A stretch of DNA of 50,037 bases, from positions 1 through 50,037 of the forward strand of contig NZ_JAERRJ010000025.1 of NCBI RefSeq assembly GCF_016741815.1, given 5' to 3'. The DNA is from Nocardia acididurans. GTDB lineage: Bacteria > Actinomycetota > Actinomycetes > Mycobacteriales > Mycobacteriaceae. Below are positions 1 through 7,230 of the stretch, piece by piece (the first letter of the stretch is position 1; the number at the start of each line of letters is the position of its first letter). The position numbers and the translations under genes were made by a program. The notes below the pieces were generated by a model that was given only the letters and a program-made list of their open reading frames with translations, had not been told where the DNA came from and did no database searches.

Positions 1-11
1 GGTTCGACGAG

Positions 12-437
12 GTGGAGATCGTCACCGAATCAGCCCCATACCCGATGCCTTGTATCAGCTGCGGCTCACTGACGGAATCCACACTTACCGAGGCACTGGT
101 CGGCGAAGATCGCCGGTGGGATATCGATGGGCAGTGCTCGATGTGTGGCGCGGTCTGGGCGGACTGCGGCTATCCGCAACCACTCCCGGGCTTTCGTGAT
201 GCCATCTTGGCCGCGAACAGAACTACTGTCCTCGAACTCGAATCGGTCGATGTGGCGGTAGCCACGCTGATGCGAGCACTGCGCCTGACTGGGCCCCTGT
301 CGCTGGCGCAGGCCAAAGTCTTGGCCGAGCAGCTACACACGGCCGGCCTCGAAGGCACGCGTGTCGAGATAGAGATCATCATGCGCCAGCTCCGCCTAAT
401 GGGCGTGCCAGCGCGACTTCAACCTGATCGGCCGTAG
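12..437 (+). CDS. Conserved hypothetical protein with CxxC pairs, possibly 5'-partial
   Basis: The frame is open to the left edge of the window, so the GTG used here may be internal and the true start may lie outside. The N-terminal half has two CxxC pairs (CISC near residue 14, CSMC near residue 42), which could bind one zinc ion. The C-terminal half (about residues 75-135) is helical and contains LSLAQAK followed by an alternating helix/strand pattern. This is reminiscent of the ribosomal L7/L12 C-terminal fold seen in several actinobacterial hypotheticals. That resemblance is my inference. No function can be assigned. It sits beside decayed genes, so it may be accessory. Confidence 0.6.
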   Translation: MEIVTESAPYPMPCISCGSLTESTLTEALVGEDRRWDIDGQCSMCGAVWADCGYPQPLPGFRDAILAANRTTVLELESVDVAVATLMRALRLTGPLSLAQAKVLAEQLHTAGLEGTRVEIEIIMRQLRLMGVPARLQPDRP

Positions 438-571
438 CTGCCTGAGCCCGCGAGTGACGTCGCGTTGGACTCGCCAGATCAGTGCGTTCGGTCGAGGGCC
501 GGGGCCGTCCCGAACCGAGCGTCCAGCGGCTAGAAGCGGACACATGGTGGGTACTTGTCGATGCCGCAGGG

Positions 572-976
572 CTATGGCTTCGCGACGACTTGATAGGGGT
601 CTTCGTAGATGATCATGCCGGGGTTGCCGGAGCATAGGCAGGTCCAGCCGATGCCGTGGTGATCGAGAATCTCGAGGTAGCCAGCGACCCGCATGATCAT
701 CTACATGGCGGACGCTTTGAACCAGGCTACTGCGCCCGGATGAAGACCGAGGTCGTAGACGGTCGGGTCGATAGTCGCGGGATCCTGGAGATTGCCTTGA
801 TACCAGGCATTTTCGCGCTGGCGGAACTGTTCTCGAGTAGCGGTCAGAATCCCGGAACGGGACAGTCCGTTGACCAGCGCGAAGATTCCAGGATAGCGGC
901 CATGGCGGTTCGGTGCCGCCGACTGGAACCGAAGATAGGTTTGGTTGCCGGGGGCGGTCGTCGATGTCGGGGCCAC
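572..976 (-). pseudogene. Hypothetical protein gene interrupted by an in-frame TAG
   Basis: Reading leftwards from 976, a 91-residue stretch (containing RYPGIFALVNGLSRSG and PGAVAWFKASAM) stops at a TAG at 701-703. The same frame then runs on for 42 residues (MIMRVAGYLEILDHHGIGWT through YEDPYQVVAKP) to a second TAG at 572-574. Both halves look like one compact protein of about 130 residues, and the ending YEDxxQVVAxP recalls a family common in actinobacterial genomes. A separate frame just upstream encodes VLLWSSGGPDIDD, so the true N-terminus may be displaced by a frameshift as well. I read this as a broken gene. A sequencing error at 701-703 or two real short genes are the alternatives. 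Confidence 0.5.
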
Positions 977-1148
977 CCGACGACCAGAGCAGCACAGAGT
1001 CGATCCCGCAACCTCTGCGCACGGAACTCAGGCAGTATGGTGCATTCGGTCGGCCCCAGATCGGTTCGGTCTGTTGGATCTTCGCCTGCCCGCGTCGGCC
1101 GGTTCGGCCAGCACGAACAGCGGCAGATGCGTGCGTTTCCCTTGGCTG

Positions 1149-1733
1149 TTACCGATCGGCCTCGTGCCATTCGCGCCCAATCATTCGGATCATCGACGGC
1201 CACACGATCAGACGGCGGAACGGCGCGATCACAGTCAGGTAGGCCACTCCCAGTGCACCGTTGGGTTTGACCAACACCGCCATCTGGCCGCGGCAGACTC
1301 CTGTCCCTTCATCGGGCACCCAGCCAACGTGCAGCACTGCGTGCACAGTCCGATTCGCGCTCTCCAACGCCCATTCGTCGCGCGTCAGGTACACCGAAGT
1401 GAACGGAATCGAGCGCAGGCCCGGGCCGGAGGGAGCATCACGCAGATCCGCCGGCAGCCTGTCGCGCAACGTCGGCACCCCGGTGCCGACGTCGAAATCG
1501 GGACGATCCCAGCCGAACAGCCTTCCGAGTTTCCACCGCAGCGCGAACAGCGCGCGGACCACCGGTGAACGGTGCGCCCCGGAGCCTTCCGCGAGCAGCC
1601 GCACCAAGCGGGGAAAGTCGCCGATGTCACCGGGTGTCGGCAACGCCCATACGTCGGCGAGCCGGAAGTCACCCGTGATCTCATGAATCCGCCATGGCCG
1701 GGCCGAATGCGCGGCCTTCGGTAGCCTCACCAT
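1149..1733 (-). CDS. DUF2867-family protein
   Basis: The 194-residue product opens MRLP-like (MVRLPKAAHS) and carries blocks typical of DUF2867 proteins: HEITGDFRLADVWALPTPG, RWKLGRLFGWD, VPTLRDRLPADLRDAP, FTSVYLTRDEWALESANRTVH and GQMAVLVKPNG. The family is usually a stand-alone protein of about 150-200 residues, or a C-terminal extension of NAD(P)-binding SDR-like proteins. Its biochemical role is unknown to me. The length is normal and no lesion is visible, in contrast to the decayed genes on either side. The ATG at 1733 was chosen because the conserved N-terminal block begins immediately after it. Confidence 0.8.
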   Translation of the reverse strand: MVRLPKAAHSARPWRIHEITGDFRLADVWALPTPGDIGDFPRLVRLLAEGSGAHRSPVVRALFALRWKLGRLFGWDRPDFDVGTGVPTLRDRLPADLRDAPSGPGLRSIPFTSVYLTRDEWALESANRTVHAVLHVGWVPDEGTGVCRGQMAVLVKPNGALGVAYLTVIAPFRRLIVWPSMIRMIGREWHEADR

Positions 1734-2083
1734 GAGGTTGTCGACTCTCTACCGCCCGGGGTACTGATGACCATTCCCACCATTCACCGAGTGTCGCAGT
1801 TCGCGGACCGTTGAGACCCTCACGGCCCATCGGCGGGTCGCTCAGGCGTACCACGGGATCTCGGCCAATCGGGCTCAGGACACGGCGGCGCGGCCCGGGA
1901 CCTTGAGTAACCGGTCGCAGGCACGGTCGGGCGACGGCGGTTGCCCGGTCCGTTTGCGCATCCGAGCCATGTAAAACCAAAACAGCCCAACGGAATTCGG
2001 TGCGAACCACTTCGCGCACAGGAGACAACTCGAGCATCGATGGCAAACGGTCGACGAGCCGGTCGAACGCGCTCAACTCGGCA

Positions 2084-2332
2084 TTATGGGAAGGGCGACT
2101 GCGGTCGCCGTGATCGACCTGCGTCGAGAATTTGGAAGATGTTGACCGAGAACCCCTGTCGCCGGCCGTCTTGCCACCGGCAATCTGATGTCTGCGGAGA
2201 TCGCTCCGCCGGCATCGGCCCCTGTCCGGCTTTCCCGGTCCGCCGGGCTTCGCCGGAATATCCCACCAGGATCCGGCCGTCCAGCCACGCCTCGTCAGGT
2301 AGAGGTTGAATCTCGAGTTCGATGGTGCCCAT
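2084..2332 (-). pseudogene. Remnant of a possible CdiI-like immunity gene
   Basis: The first 30 or so residues (MGTIELEIQPLPDEAWLDGR, then ILVGYSG) resemble the start of small proteins annotated as contact-dependent-inhibition immunity-like in actinobacteria. After that the frame turns into Arg/Gln-rich sequence without recognisable character and stops. The usual beta-rich body of the family is missing here, although stretches such as RLVDRLPSMLELSPVREVV appear in another frame at about 1,950-2,080. Between 1734 and 2356 I see no other intact gene. I therefore call the region a degenerate remnant. The family match is from memory and weak. Confidence 0.35.
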
Positions 2333-2356
2333 TTCAACTGGACGCGGTGTGAGTTG

Positions 2357-2827
2357 TCAGGTGGGGGTTGGTTCGAGGACTACTACGGCGGTTTCGGTGG
2401 AGCGGCGGGCGGCGTAGGCGTCCAGGTCGTGGTCGATTTCGCGCCAGCGGGACCAGAGGCGTTCTCGTTCTGGGCCTTGAGCGGCGTGGGCGTGGACTGT
2501 GCGGCGTTCGCCTTTGAGGTCGACGGTGGCGTCGGGGGTGGATTGGAGGTTCAGCCACCAGGCTGGTTCGCCGTTGGACCAGCCGTTCATGGCGAGGGTG
2601 ACGAGGTTCGGGCCGTCTTCGAAGTAGCCGAGCATGACGCTGCGGGGGTGGCCGGTTCGGCGGCCGGTGACGGTGAGTTGCATTGTCCCCCAGTGGGTGT
2701 CGTCCTTGGGGGGCCAGAGGCCTAGTCGGGATCCGGTGGCACGGTAGACGGCTCGGTGGGTGTACCAGGCCAGCCGGATGAACCAGCGGGGTGGGAGGAA
2801 GGGGCGACGGCCGGGGGTGCTCGGCAT
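2357..2827 (-). CDS. Nitroreductase/deazaflavin (F420)-dependent oxidoreductase
   Basis: The 156-residue protein has the layout of the Ddn/Rv3547-like F420H2-dependent family: a basic N-terminus with a Tyr/Trp-rich helix (PPRWFIRLAWYTHRAVYRAT), then LTVTGRRTGHPRSVMLGY, then NGWSNGEPAWWLNLQSTPDA, VDLKGERRTVHA and RLWSRWREI. TGRRTG and the PAWWLNL segment are the family's cofactor-pocket blocks. It is expected to use reduced F420 to reduce quinones or related substrates; the actual substrate is unknown. The gene follows the aldo/keto reductase by 24 bp with an AGAGG ribosome-binding site before ATG 2827, so the two are likely co-transcribed and share the palindromic control region near 3870-3920. 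Confidence 0.85.
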   Translation of the reverse strand: MPSTPGRRPFLPPRWFIRLAWYTHRAVYRATGSRLGLWPPKDDTHWGTMQLTVTGRRTGHPRSVMLGYFEDGPNLVTLAMNGWSNGEPAWWLNLQSTPDATVDLKGERRTVHAHAAQGPERERLWSRWREIDHDLDAYAARRSTETAVVVLEPTPT

Positions 2828-2851
2828 TCGGGACCTCTTGGGGTGGTGCGG

Positions 2852-3835
2852 TTATTTGCCTGCGGCGCGGGCCAGTTCTTCGGGGTAGCGGGCTCCTGCG
2901 ATGGCGTCGCGCGGAGCGGCGGCTTCGATGCGGGCCAGATCGTCTGCGGTGAGGGTGATGCCGGCGGCCGCGACGTTCTGTTCCAGGTAGGTGCGGCGCT
3001 TGGTGCCGGGGATCGGGACGACATCGGCGCCGCGGCTCAGTACCCACGCTAGCGCGAGTTGTCCTGGGGTGACGTCTTTTTCGGCTGCCAGATCTCGGAG
3101 TGCGGTGACTATCGCGAGGTTGGTGTCGATATTGCCGTCCGCGAAACGGGGGAGGCGGCGGCGCATGTCGTCGGCGGGCAGGTCGTCGGTGGAGGTGATG
3201 GAGCCGGTGAGGAAGCCGCGGCCCAGGGGGGAGAAGGGGACGATTCCGATGCCCAGTTCCCTTGCGGTGGGGACGATTTCGGCTTCGATGTCGCGGGTCC
3301 ACAGCGACCATTCGCTCTGCAGTGCGGTGATCGGGTGGACGGCGTGCGCTCGTCGGATGGTGTCGGCCGAGGCTTCCGAGATTCCGAGGTGGCGCACCTT
3401 GCCCGCGGCTACCAGCTCCGACAGCGCGCCCCAGGTCTCCTCGATCGGAACGGTCGGATCGACCCGATGCTGGTAGTACAGGTCGATGTGATCGATGCCC
3501 AGTCGTGTCAGTGACTGTTCGGCGCACTGCTTCACATATGCCGCGTCTCCGCGTGCGCCCATGGATCCGTCCGCGCCCCAGACGATCCCGAATTTGGTGG
3601 CCACGATCGCCCGGTCGCGGCGATCGGCGATCGCGCGTCCCAGTAGTCGCTCATTCGTCTCCGGGCCGTACACGTTCGCCGTATCCAGCAGTGTCACACC
3701 GAGATCCAGTGCCCGATGGATGGTGGCGATCGACTCGTTGTCATCGTTGCGCACCCCGTAGGCCTGGCTCATGCCCATGAGTCCCAGTCCCTCCGCGCCG
3801 ACGGTCAGCTCGCCGAGCTTCCTGGTCGCGATCAT
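2852..3835 (-). CDS. Aldo/keto reductase
   Basis: The 327-residue protein is a TIM-barrel NADP(H)-dependent oxidoreductase. It shows GLGLMGMSQAYG, the catalytic Asp/Tyr segment LDTANVYGPETNERLLGRAI, the Lys in IVATKFGI, the His block DLYYQHRVDP, and the cofactor motif VVPIPGTKRRTYLEQNVAA near the C-terminus. It most resembles the AKR13/YakC-type enzymes. I chose ATG 3835 (MIATRKLGEL) because AAGGAGGA lies 7 nt upstream; the frame stays open to 3916, but that extension has no family character. Its promoter overlaps the 3' end of the upstream tetR gene. The substrate is unknown; a role in detoxifying reactive carbonyls is an inference. Confidence 0.9.
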   Translation of the reverse strand: MIATRKLGELTVGAEGLGLMGMSQAYGVRNDDNESIATIHRALDLGVTLLDTANVYGPETNERLLGRAIADRRDRAIVATKFGIVWGADGSMGARGDAAYVKQCAEQSLTRLGIDHIDLYYQHRVDPTVPIEETWGALSELVAAGKVRHLGISEASADTIRRAHAVHPITALQSEWSLWTRDIEAEIVPTARELGIGIVPFSPLGRGFLTGSITSTDDLPADDMRRRLPRFADGNIDTNLAIVTALRDLAAEKDVTPGQLALAWVLSRGADVVPIPGTKRRTYLEQNVAAAGITLTADDLARIEAAAPRDAIAGARYPEELARAAGK

Positions 3836-3868
3836 GCGGTTCCTCCTTCGTGACGACTGGATCGATCG

Positions 3869-3881
3869 TGAGCCGTGCTCA
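3869..3881. promoter_or_regulatory. Putative TetR operator at the reductase transcription start
   Basis: TGAGCCGTGCTCA is a 13-bp palindrome with 5-bp arms (outer 7-bp repeat GTGAGC/GCTCAC at 3868-3882). It lies just downstream of the reductase -10 box and differs by one base from the perfect palindrome at 4619-4631 on the other side of tetR. Two copies flanking a TetR gene point to this regulator as the binder; that is inference. Confidence 0.55.
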
Positions 3882-3890
3882 CGTCCACCG

Positions 3891-3921
3891 ACGCTAAGAC
3901 CTGGAGTGCGCTCCAAGTCAA
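3891..3921 (-). promoter_or_regulatory. MerR-type promoter with palindromic 19-bp spacer
   Basis: On the minus strand a -35 TTGACT (3916-3921) and a -10 TAGCGT (3891-3896) are separated by 19 bp. The spacer is filled by a near-perfect inverted repeat, CTTGGAG-CGCA-CTCCAGG (3900-3917). An over-long spacer with a dyad between the boxes is the hallmark of promoters that MerR-family activators untwist. No merR gene is visible in this window. The -35 overlaps the TGA stop of the tetR gene (3918-3920). The start of transcription would fall near 3884, giving a leader of about 50 nt to the aldo/keto reductase. Confidence 0.55.
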
Positions 3922-4574
3922 GCGGGCGCTCCGAGGGAGGCGGCCAGGTCGGTCAGCTCGTCGCGGTAGAGGGCGGCGGGGTCGGCGATCTGGGGGGCCA
4001 GGATGCCGTCCAGTTCGAGGGTTACCAGGCCGTGCATGCGACCCCAAATGCGCAGGGCCAGTGCGAGAGTGGCGGGTTGGAGATCGGGGAAGCGGGTGCG
4101 GGCCAGGGCCGCGAAGGACTGGTTCATCTCCGACCAGTCGTAGGGGTGGATGGTCTGGGGGAGGCGGGCCTGGGTCGCCAGGGAGACCAGGCCGAGGCAG
4201 AGGTCGTAATCGGCGGTGTCGGCGTGCTGGGCCGCGGCGCTGAAGACGAGGCGGAATTCGTGAGGGTGGGCCAAGGCCCAGTCGCGGTAGGCCAGGCCGT
4301 GGGCGATCAGCTGGGCGGCGGGGGTGTCGGCGGTGGCGCGGGCCGCCTCGAGGGTGTGGGCGAGGTCGGCGCGCAGGTCGGCGGCCAGGGTGGCGAGGAG
4401 GGCTTCGCGGGTGGGGAAGTAGGTGTAGGCGCTGCCCGAGGCCATGCCGAGTTCGCGGGCGACGGCCCGCAGGGAGACCGCGTCCACGCCGTCTTCGACC
4501 AGGTGTTTCAGGGCGACGGTCTTGATCTCTGCGGTGGTTTCGGCGCGGCGGCGCTCGCGGCGGGTAGCGGGCAT
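3918..4574 (-). CDS. TetR/AcrR-family transcriptional regulator
   Basis: The 218-residue protein begins with a TetR DNA-binding domain (residues about 8-55). It holds a basic helix, VSLRAVARELGMASGSAYTYF as the helix-turn-helix, and FPTREALLATL as the closing helix. The C-terminal ligand domain contains AHPHEFRLVFS and the RIWGRMHGLVTLEL segment characteristic of the WHG-type C-terminal domain. It is divergent from the gene at 4684 and lies upstream of the reductase operon in the same direction. The palindrome TGAGCNGTGCTCA occurs in both control regions, so I infer that it represses both units and itself. The effector is unknown. The stop codon is embedded in the next promoter's -35 box. Confidence 0.93.
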   Translation of the reverse strand: MPATRRERRRAETTAEIKTVALKHLVEDGVDAVSLRAVARELGMASGSAYTYFPTREALLATLAADLRADLAHTLEAARATADTPAAQLIAHGLAYRDWALAHPHEFRLVFSAAAQHADTADYDLCLGLVSLATQARLPQTIHPYDWSEMNQSFAALARTRFPDLQPATLALALRIWGRMHGLVTLELDGILAPQIADPAALYRDELTDLAASLGAPA

Positions 4575-4610
4575 GTGAGCAGCATACAGTGCACGGAAAT
4601 TGATCAGTGG

Positions 4611-4639
4611 TTGAAAAATGAGCAGTGCTCAATTATGGT
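4611..4639 (+). promoter_or_regulatory. Promoter with TetR operator in the spacer (operator 4619-4631)
   Basis: A -35 TTGAAA (4611-4616) and a -10 TATGGT (4634-4639) are 17 bp apart. The spacer holds the perfect palindrome TGAGCAGTGCTCA (4619-4631). Binding there would block RNA polymerase. The same site lies 45 bp upstream of the tetR start on the other strand, where autoregulation is plausible. A further half-site TGAGCA sits at 4576-4581, touching the tetR start codon. Confidence 0.6.
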
Positions 4640-4683
4640 CGAGAAGTCATTGCTTGAACGAACGAGTTGATCGAGAGGTCGTC

Positions 4684-5466
4684 ATGGACATCCGTGGATA
4701 CGAAGTCGGGCCGATTCCGGCCGAAGCCGCTTTCACCTCGGACTTCGCCGTCGCCGACGGGGTCGAGATGAGCGAACTGGTGAACCTGCAGGAGATCGAG
4801 CGACGGGTGATGGATGCCAGGCCCGGCATGCTCATGAAGTACATGCCCGCCCGCTACGACGCCGTCACCGGCGCGATCCTCACCGGCGGGCGCTACCTGT
4901 TCGACACGTGGGACAACGTCGAGGAGTACCGGCGCTTCACGGCCGAGGAACTGGAATTCGAACCCGGCGTCACATTCTGGAGCCGCCCGTTCTTCCTCGG
5001 CGTGGACCGCCACATCTGGCGGGTCGCGGGTGCGGAGAACTTCACCCCGATCGCCGAACATGCCGTGGATCGATTCGAGCGGTTCACCTACGAAGGGGAC
5101 GATCCGCGTGCGCTCCTGGAGGCCGTGTGGCCCGATATCCGCACTGCCGCAGTGGAATCCGGCCTCGATGCGGCCTGGCTGCTGTATCAGCCCGAAGAGC
5201 GGCAGATCGGCATCCACCTCGTCGCGGGGCGCGGCGCTGACACCGATCCGGTGGCCGATGCCGATGCGGCACTGCGGCACCTCGCCGCGATCCCGTCGCT
5301 CGCCGCACATCTTCCCCCGGAACTGAAGGCGCACAAGGTATTCGATCGCACCGCCATGATCGTCTCGCAGTGGCTGCCCAAGTCCCGCCTGGCCGGTGGC
5401 GCACCTACCGCCAACCCCATGACCCCGCCCCTGCCCGCCTGGACCGTCGAACCGCAGCCGGTCTAG
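4684..5466 (+). CDS. Conserved protein, possible ABM-like (YdhR-type) fold
   Basis: The 260-residue product starts at ATG 4684 (MDIRGYEVG), preceded by GAGAGG; the frame is open further upstream but through promoter sequence. Segments such as KYMPARYDAVTGAILTGGRY followed by LFDTWDNVEEYRRFT look like the beta-strand/helix pattern of dimeric alpha-beta barrel monooxygenase-like proteins. A second half (YQPEERQIGIHLVAGRG, then KVFDRTAMIVSQWLP) could be a repeat of the same fold. No catalytic motif stands out. No signal peptide or membrane segment is visible. Its promoter contains the TetR operator, so it is probably induced together with the reductase/nitroreductase pair. The functional link to xenobiotic or quinone metabolism is inference. 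Confidence 0.75.
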   Translation: MDIRGYEVGPIPAEAAFTSDFAVADGVEMSELVNLQEIERRVMDARPGMLMKYMPARYDAVTGAILTGGRYLFDTWDNVEEYRRFTAEELEFEPGVTFWSRPFFLGVDRHIWRVAGAENFTPIAEHAVDRFERFTYEGDDPRALLEAVWPDIRTAAVESGLDAAWLLYQPEERQIGIHLVAGRGADTDPVADADAALRHLAAIPSLAAHLPPELKAHKVFDRTAMIVSQWLPKSRLAGGAPTANPMTPPLPAWTVEPQPV

Positions 5467-5467
5467 C

Positions 5468-5671
5468 TCACCGCAGGTCGAACCTGCCGGCCCGCACCCC
5501 GGCGGTGAATCGGTCCCACGCCTCGGGGTGCAGGAACAGCGCGGGACCCGTCGGGTCCTTGCTGTCCCGCACGCCGACCGCGTCGGTGAGGAAAGCGACT
5601 TCGACGCACTCCTTCGACCCGCCGGAACGACTGCTCTTGAACCAATGTGCCTGCGCCAGATCCGCTTTCAC
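5468..5671 (-). CDS. DUF397 domain protein
   Basis: The 67-residue protein starts at GTG 5671 (KADLAQAHWFKSSRSGG), with AAGGAG nearby upstream. It shows the DUF397 signature: WFKSSRSGG, CVEVAFL, VGVRDSKDP and the closing F-x-G-VRAGRFD. DUF397 proteins are small partners encoded next to XRE regulators with a DUF5753 domain (the WhiJ/AbaA-like modules of actinomycetes), where they may act as antagonists of the regulator. Its start overlaps the stop of the upstream XRE gene by 4 bp (GTGA), so the two are translationally coupled. It ends 1 bp from the convergent gene ending at 5466. Confidence 0.92.
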   Translation of the reverse strand: MKADLAQAHWFKSSRSGGSKECVEVAFLTDAVGVRDSKDPTGPALFLHPEAWDRFTAGVRAGRFDLR

Positions 5672-6552
5672 GCTGAATACTCCTTCGCCGTCTGTCGTAG
5701 CAGAATCCTCGAATCCGCTTCGTCGAGTGCCGCCCGCCGGATTCGGTCGTATGCGGCTGCGTAGCAATCGACAACGCGAACCTTCTCCGAGTACATGTCG
5801 CCCGTGAACCCTTCGGCGTAGACCACGGTCGGTTCCACAGATCTGCCGTGGTTGTCGTGGCCGAAATCCAAGATCACGAATGGGCCGGTCTGCTCACCCG
5901 TAGGCATCCCCGCCGCGAATGGCAGCACGAGAATCGCGATATTCGGACGAGTGCTGGTGTCGGCCAGATGGCGCATCTGGGCTGCCATGATCGTCGGTCC
6001 TCCGATCGATCGACGCAGCACACTTTCGCTCAGCACCACGTGCAGTGCTGTCGGCCTGGTATTGCGGGTGATCAAAACCTGTCGCCGCATTCGAACCTGT
6101 ACTCGCCCAGCGATTTCCGACTCTCTGGCATCGGGGTGGGCGGTGTGGATGAGGCGGCGCGCGTAGTCGGCGGTCTGCAGCAGGCCGGGGACCAGATCGG
6201 GCTGGTAGGTGGTGAGAACTCGGGCGCTGGACTCCAAACCCATGTAGACGCTGAAGTTCTCCGGTATCAGATCCCCGAACTCGTGCCACCACGATTTGAC
6301 CGCTGCCTGCTGCGCCAGCCCCACCATGGCTTCGGTCATCCCGTTGTCGAAGTCGTAGATCCGGCACAGTTCGCGCACGTCGACCACGCGCACGCGGTCG
6401 GACTGTCCGCGTTCGAATCGCTGCAGCGTGCTCTTACCCCACTGCATCAGGTCGGCAGCCTCGACAATGGTTAGCCCCAGGGCTTCTCGGCCCTCGCGGA
6501 GGTACCGGCCGAGCTGGCGGCGCGGGAAGGTGCTGTCGGCTGCATCCGTCAT
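5668..6552 (-). CDS. XRE-family regulator with DUF5753 domain
   Basis: The 294-residue product starts at ATG 6552 (MTDAADSTFPRRQLGRYLRE). Residues about 10-75 form a helix-turn-helix of the HTH_31/XRE class (GLTIVEAADLMQWGKSTLQRFERGQ). Residues about 95-285 form a DUF5753 ligand-type domain, with SSARVLTTYQPDLVPGLLQT, ADYARRLI, MRRQVLITR, LHVVLSESVLRRSIGG and YAEGFTGDMY. The in-frame ATG at 6606 adds 18 residues without family character. It forms a coupled pair with the DUF397 gene. Such pairs are abundant in actinomycetes and are linked to development or secondary metabolism. Palindromes upstream (6595-6677) are candidate binding sites. Confidence 0.93.
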   Translation of the reverse strand: MTDAADSTFPRRQLGRYLREGREALGLTIVEAADLMQWGKSTLQRFERGQSDRVRVVDVRELCRIYDFDNGMTEAMVGLAQQAAVKSWWHEFGDLIPENFSVYMGLESSARVLTTYQPDLVPGLLQTADYARRLIHTAHPDARESEIAGRVQVRMRRQVLITRNTRPTALHVVLSESVLRRSIGGPTIMAAQMRHLADTSTRPNIAILVLPFAAGMPTGEQTGPFVILDFGHDNHGRSVEPTVVYAEGFTGDMYSEKVRVVDCYAAAYDRIRRAALDEADSRILLRQTAKEYSA

Positions 6553-6594
6553 GGCCTCGTCCTGACGTCCGGTCGAGCACGTGTGTTGGGAAAA

Positions 6595-6677
6595 GTGTGA
6601 GCCCAAAGTGGGAACCTCACACGGACTTCGGCTCAGATTTTTGGGATCCCAGAATTAGCGCCCACCTGAGTTCTGGG
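6595..6677. promoter_or_regulatory. Cluster of inverted repeats between divergent XRE and TM-protein genes
   Basis: Three dyads occur in the 203-bp divergent region. The first is GTGTGAG (6595-6601) with CTCACAC (6616-6622), which encloses CCCAAAGTGGG. The second is the perfect decamer TGGGATCCCA (6642-6651). The third is CCCAGAA (6648-6654) with TTCTGGG (6671-6677). They could be operators for the XRE regulator. I could not assign convincing -35/-10 boxes. Confidence 0.4.
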
Positions 6678-6755
6678 CGGGTGTGTGCTTGTCCTGTGCC
6701 GGTAATAGGTCGCCGGGACGCATCGAAGTCAATTCGCATCTGCCAGGAGGCGGTC

Positions 6756-7001
6756 ATGCCTTGGGATATGTGGGCTCTGCTCTCGATCATCGGATTGTGT
6801 GTCGGCGTTATCGCGTGGTCCTGCTGGGGATTTCGCCGGGAACGGCGGGCGCGCAGAGGTGGGTCTCTACGGCTGGTTCTCACGGGCGGTGGCTACCTCG
6901 AAGTTCCCGGCAGTGGGCGGCCCGGTGGCTGCCACCGGGCTCATCGTCGTGACTGGCGGGAGTGGGCAACGGTTTTCGGTCGCTCCGGGGTGCGCGCGTG
7001 A
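6756..7001 (+). CDS. Small single-pass membrane protein
   Basis: The 81-residue product begins at ATG 6756 with AGGAGG just upstream. Residues 4-24 (WALLSIIGLCVGVIAWSCWG) are one transmembrane helix, followed by a strongly basic segment (RRERRARRGG). By the positive-inside rule the C-terminus should be cytoplasmic. The remainder is Gly/Arg-rich and has no recognisable domain. Its stop overlaps the GTG of the next gene (GTGA), so the two form an operon. It faces the XRE/DUF397 pair across a shared control region. Function unknown. Confidence 0.6.
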   Translation: MPWDMWALLSIIGLCVGVIAWSCWGFRRERRARRGGSLRLVLTGGGYLEVPGSGRPGGCHRAHRRDWREWATVFGRSGVRA

Positions 7002-7222
7002 ACGCGGCCGAGGTGGCCGTGCTGGCGGCGTTGCATCCGGACCGCGTGCTGACCGCCGCGCAGGTGCAAGGTGCTGCCGCTCTGACCGGGTGGCGGACTC
7101 GGAATGCCTTGGCTCAACTGGAGTCTCGCGGCCTCATCCTGCCCAGCGCGCCCCGGGGACGTTGGCGGATCAGTCCCCGGGGCCGGGTGGCGCTGTTGAC
7201 GAAAGGGCGGCGGTTCGCGTGA
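6998..7222 (+). CDS. Small winged-helix-like protein
   Basis: The 74-residue protein starts at GTG 6998, overlapping the stop of the membrane-protein gene. VNAAEVAVLAALHPDRVLTA, then ALTGWRTRNALAQLESRGLI and GRWRISPRGR form a compact helix-helix-helix-wing pattern like the MarR/PadR winged helix (recognition helix about residues 30-45, wing about 52-62). It carries no effector domain, so it may be a minimal DNA-binding protein working with its membrane partner. Those roles are inferred. The gene ends 9 bp before the stop of the convergent DUF4132 gene. Confidence 0.65.
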   Translation: MNAAEVAVLAALHPDRVLTAAQVQGAAALTGWRTRNALAQLESRGLILPSAPRGRWRISPRGRVALLTKGRRFA

Positions 7223-7230
7223 GGGCGGGC

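Noticed and set aside
2334..3527. Long Arg/Pro/His-rich open frame opposite the reductase and nitroreductase genes
   Set aside because: It overlaps two well-supported genes and has the composition of a GC-rich shadow frame, with no domain.
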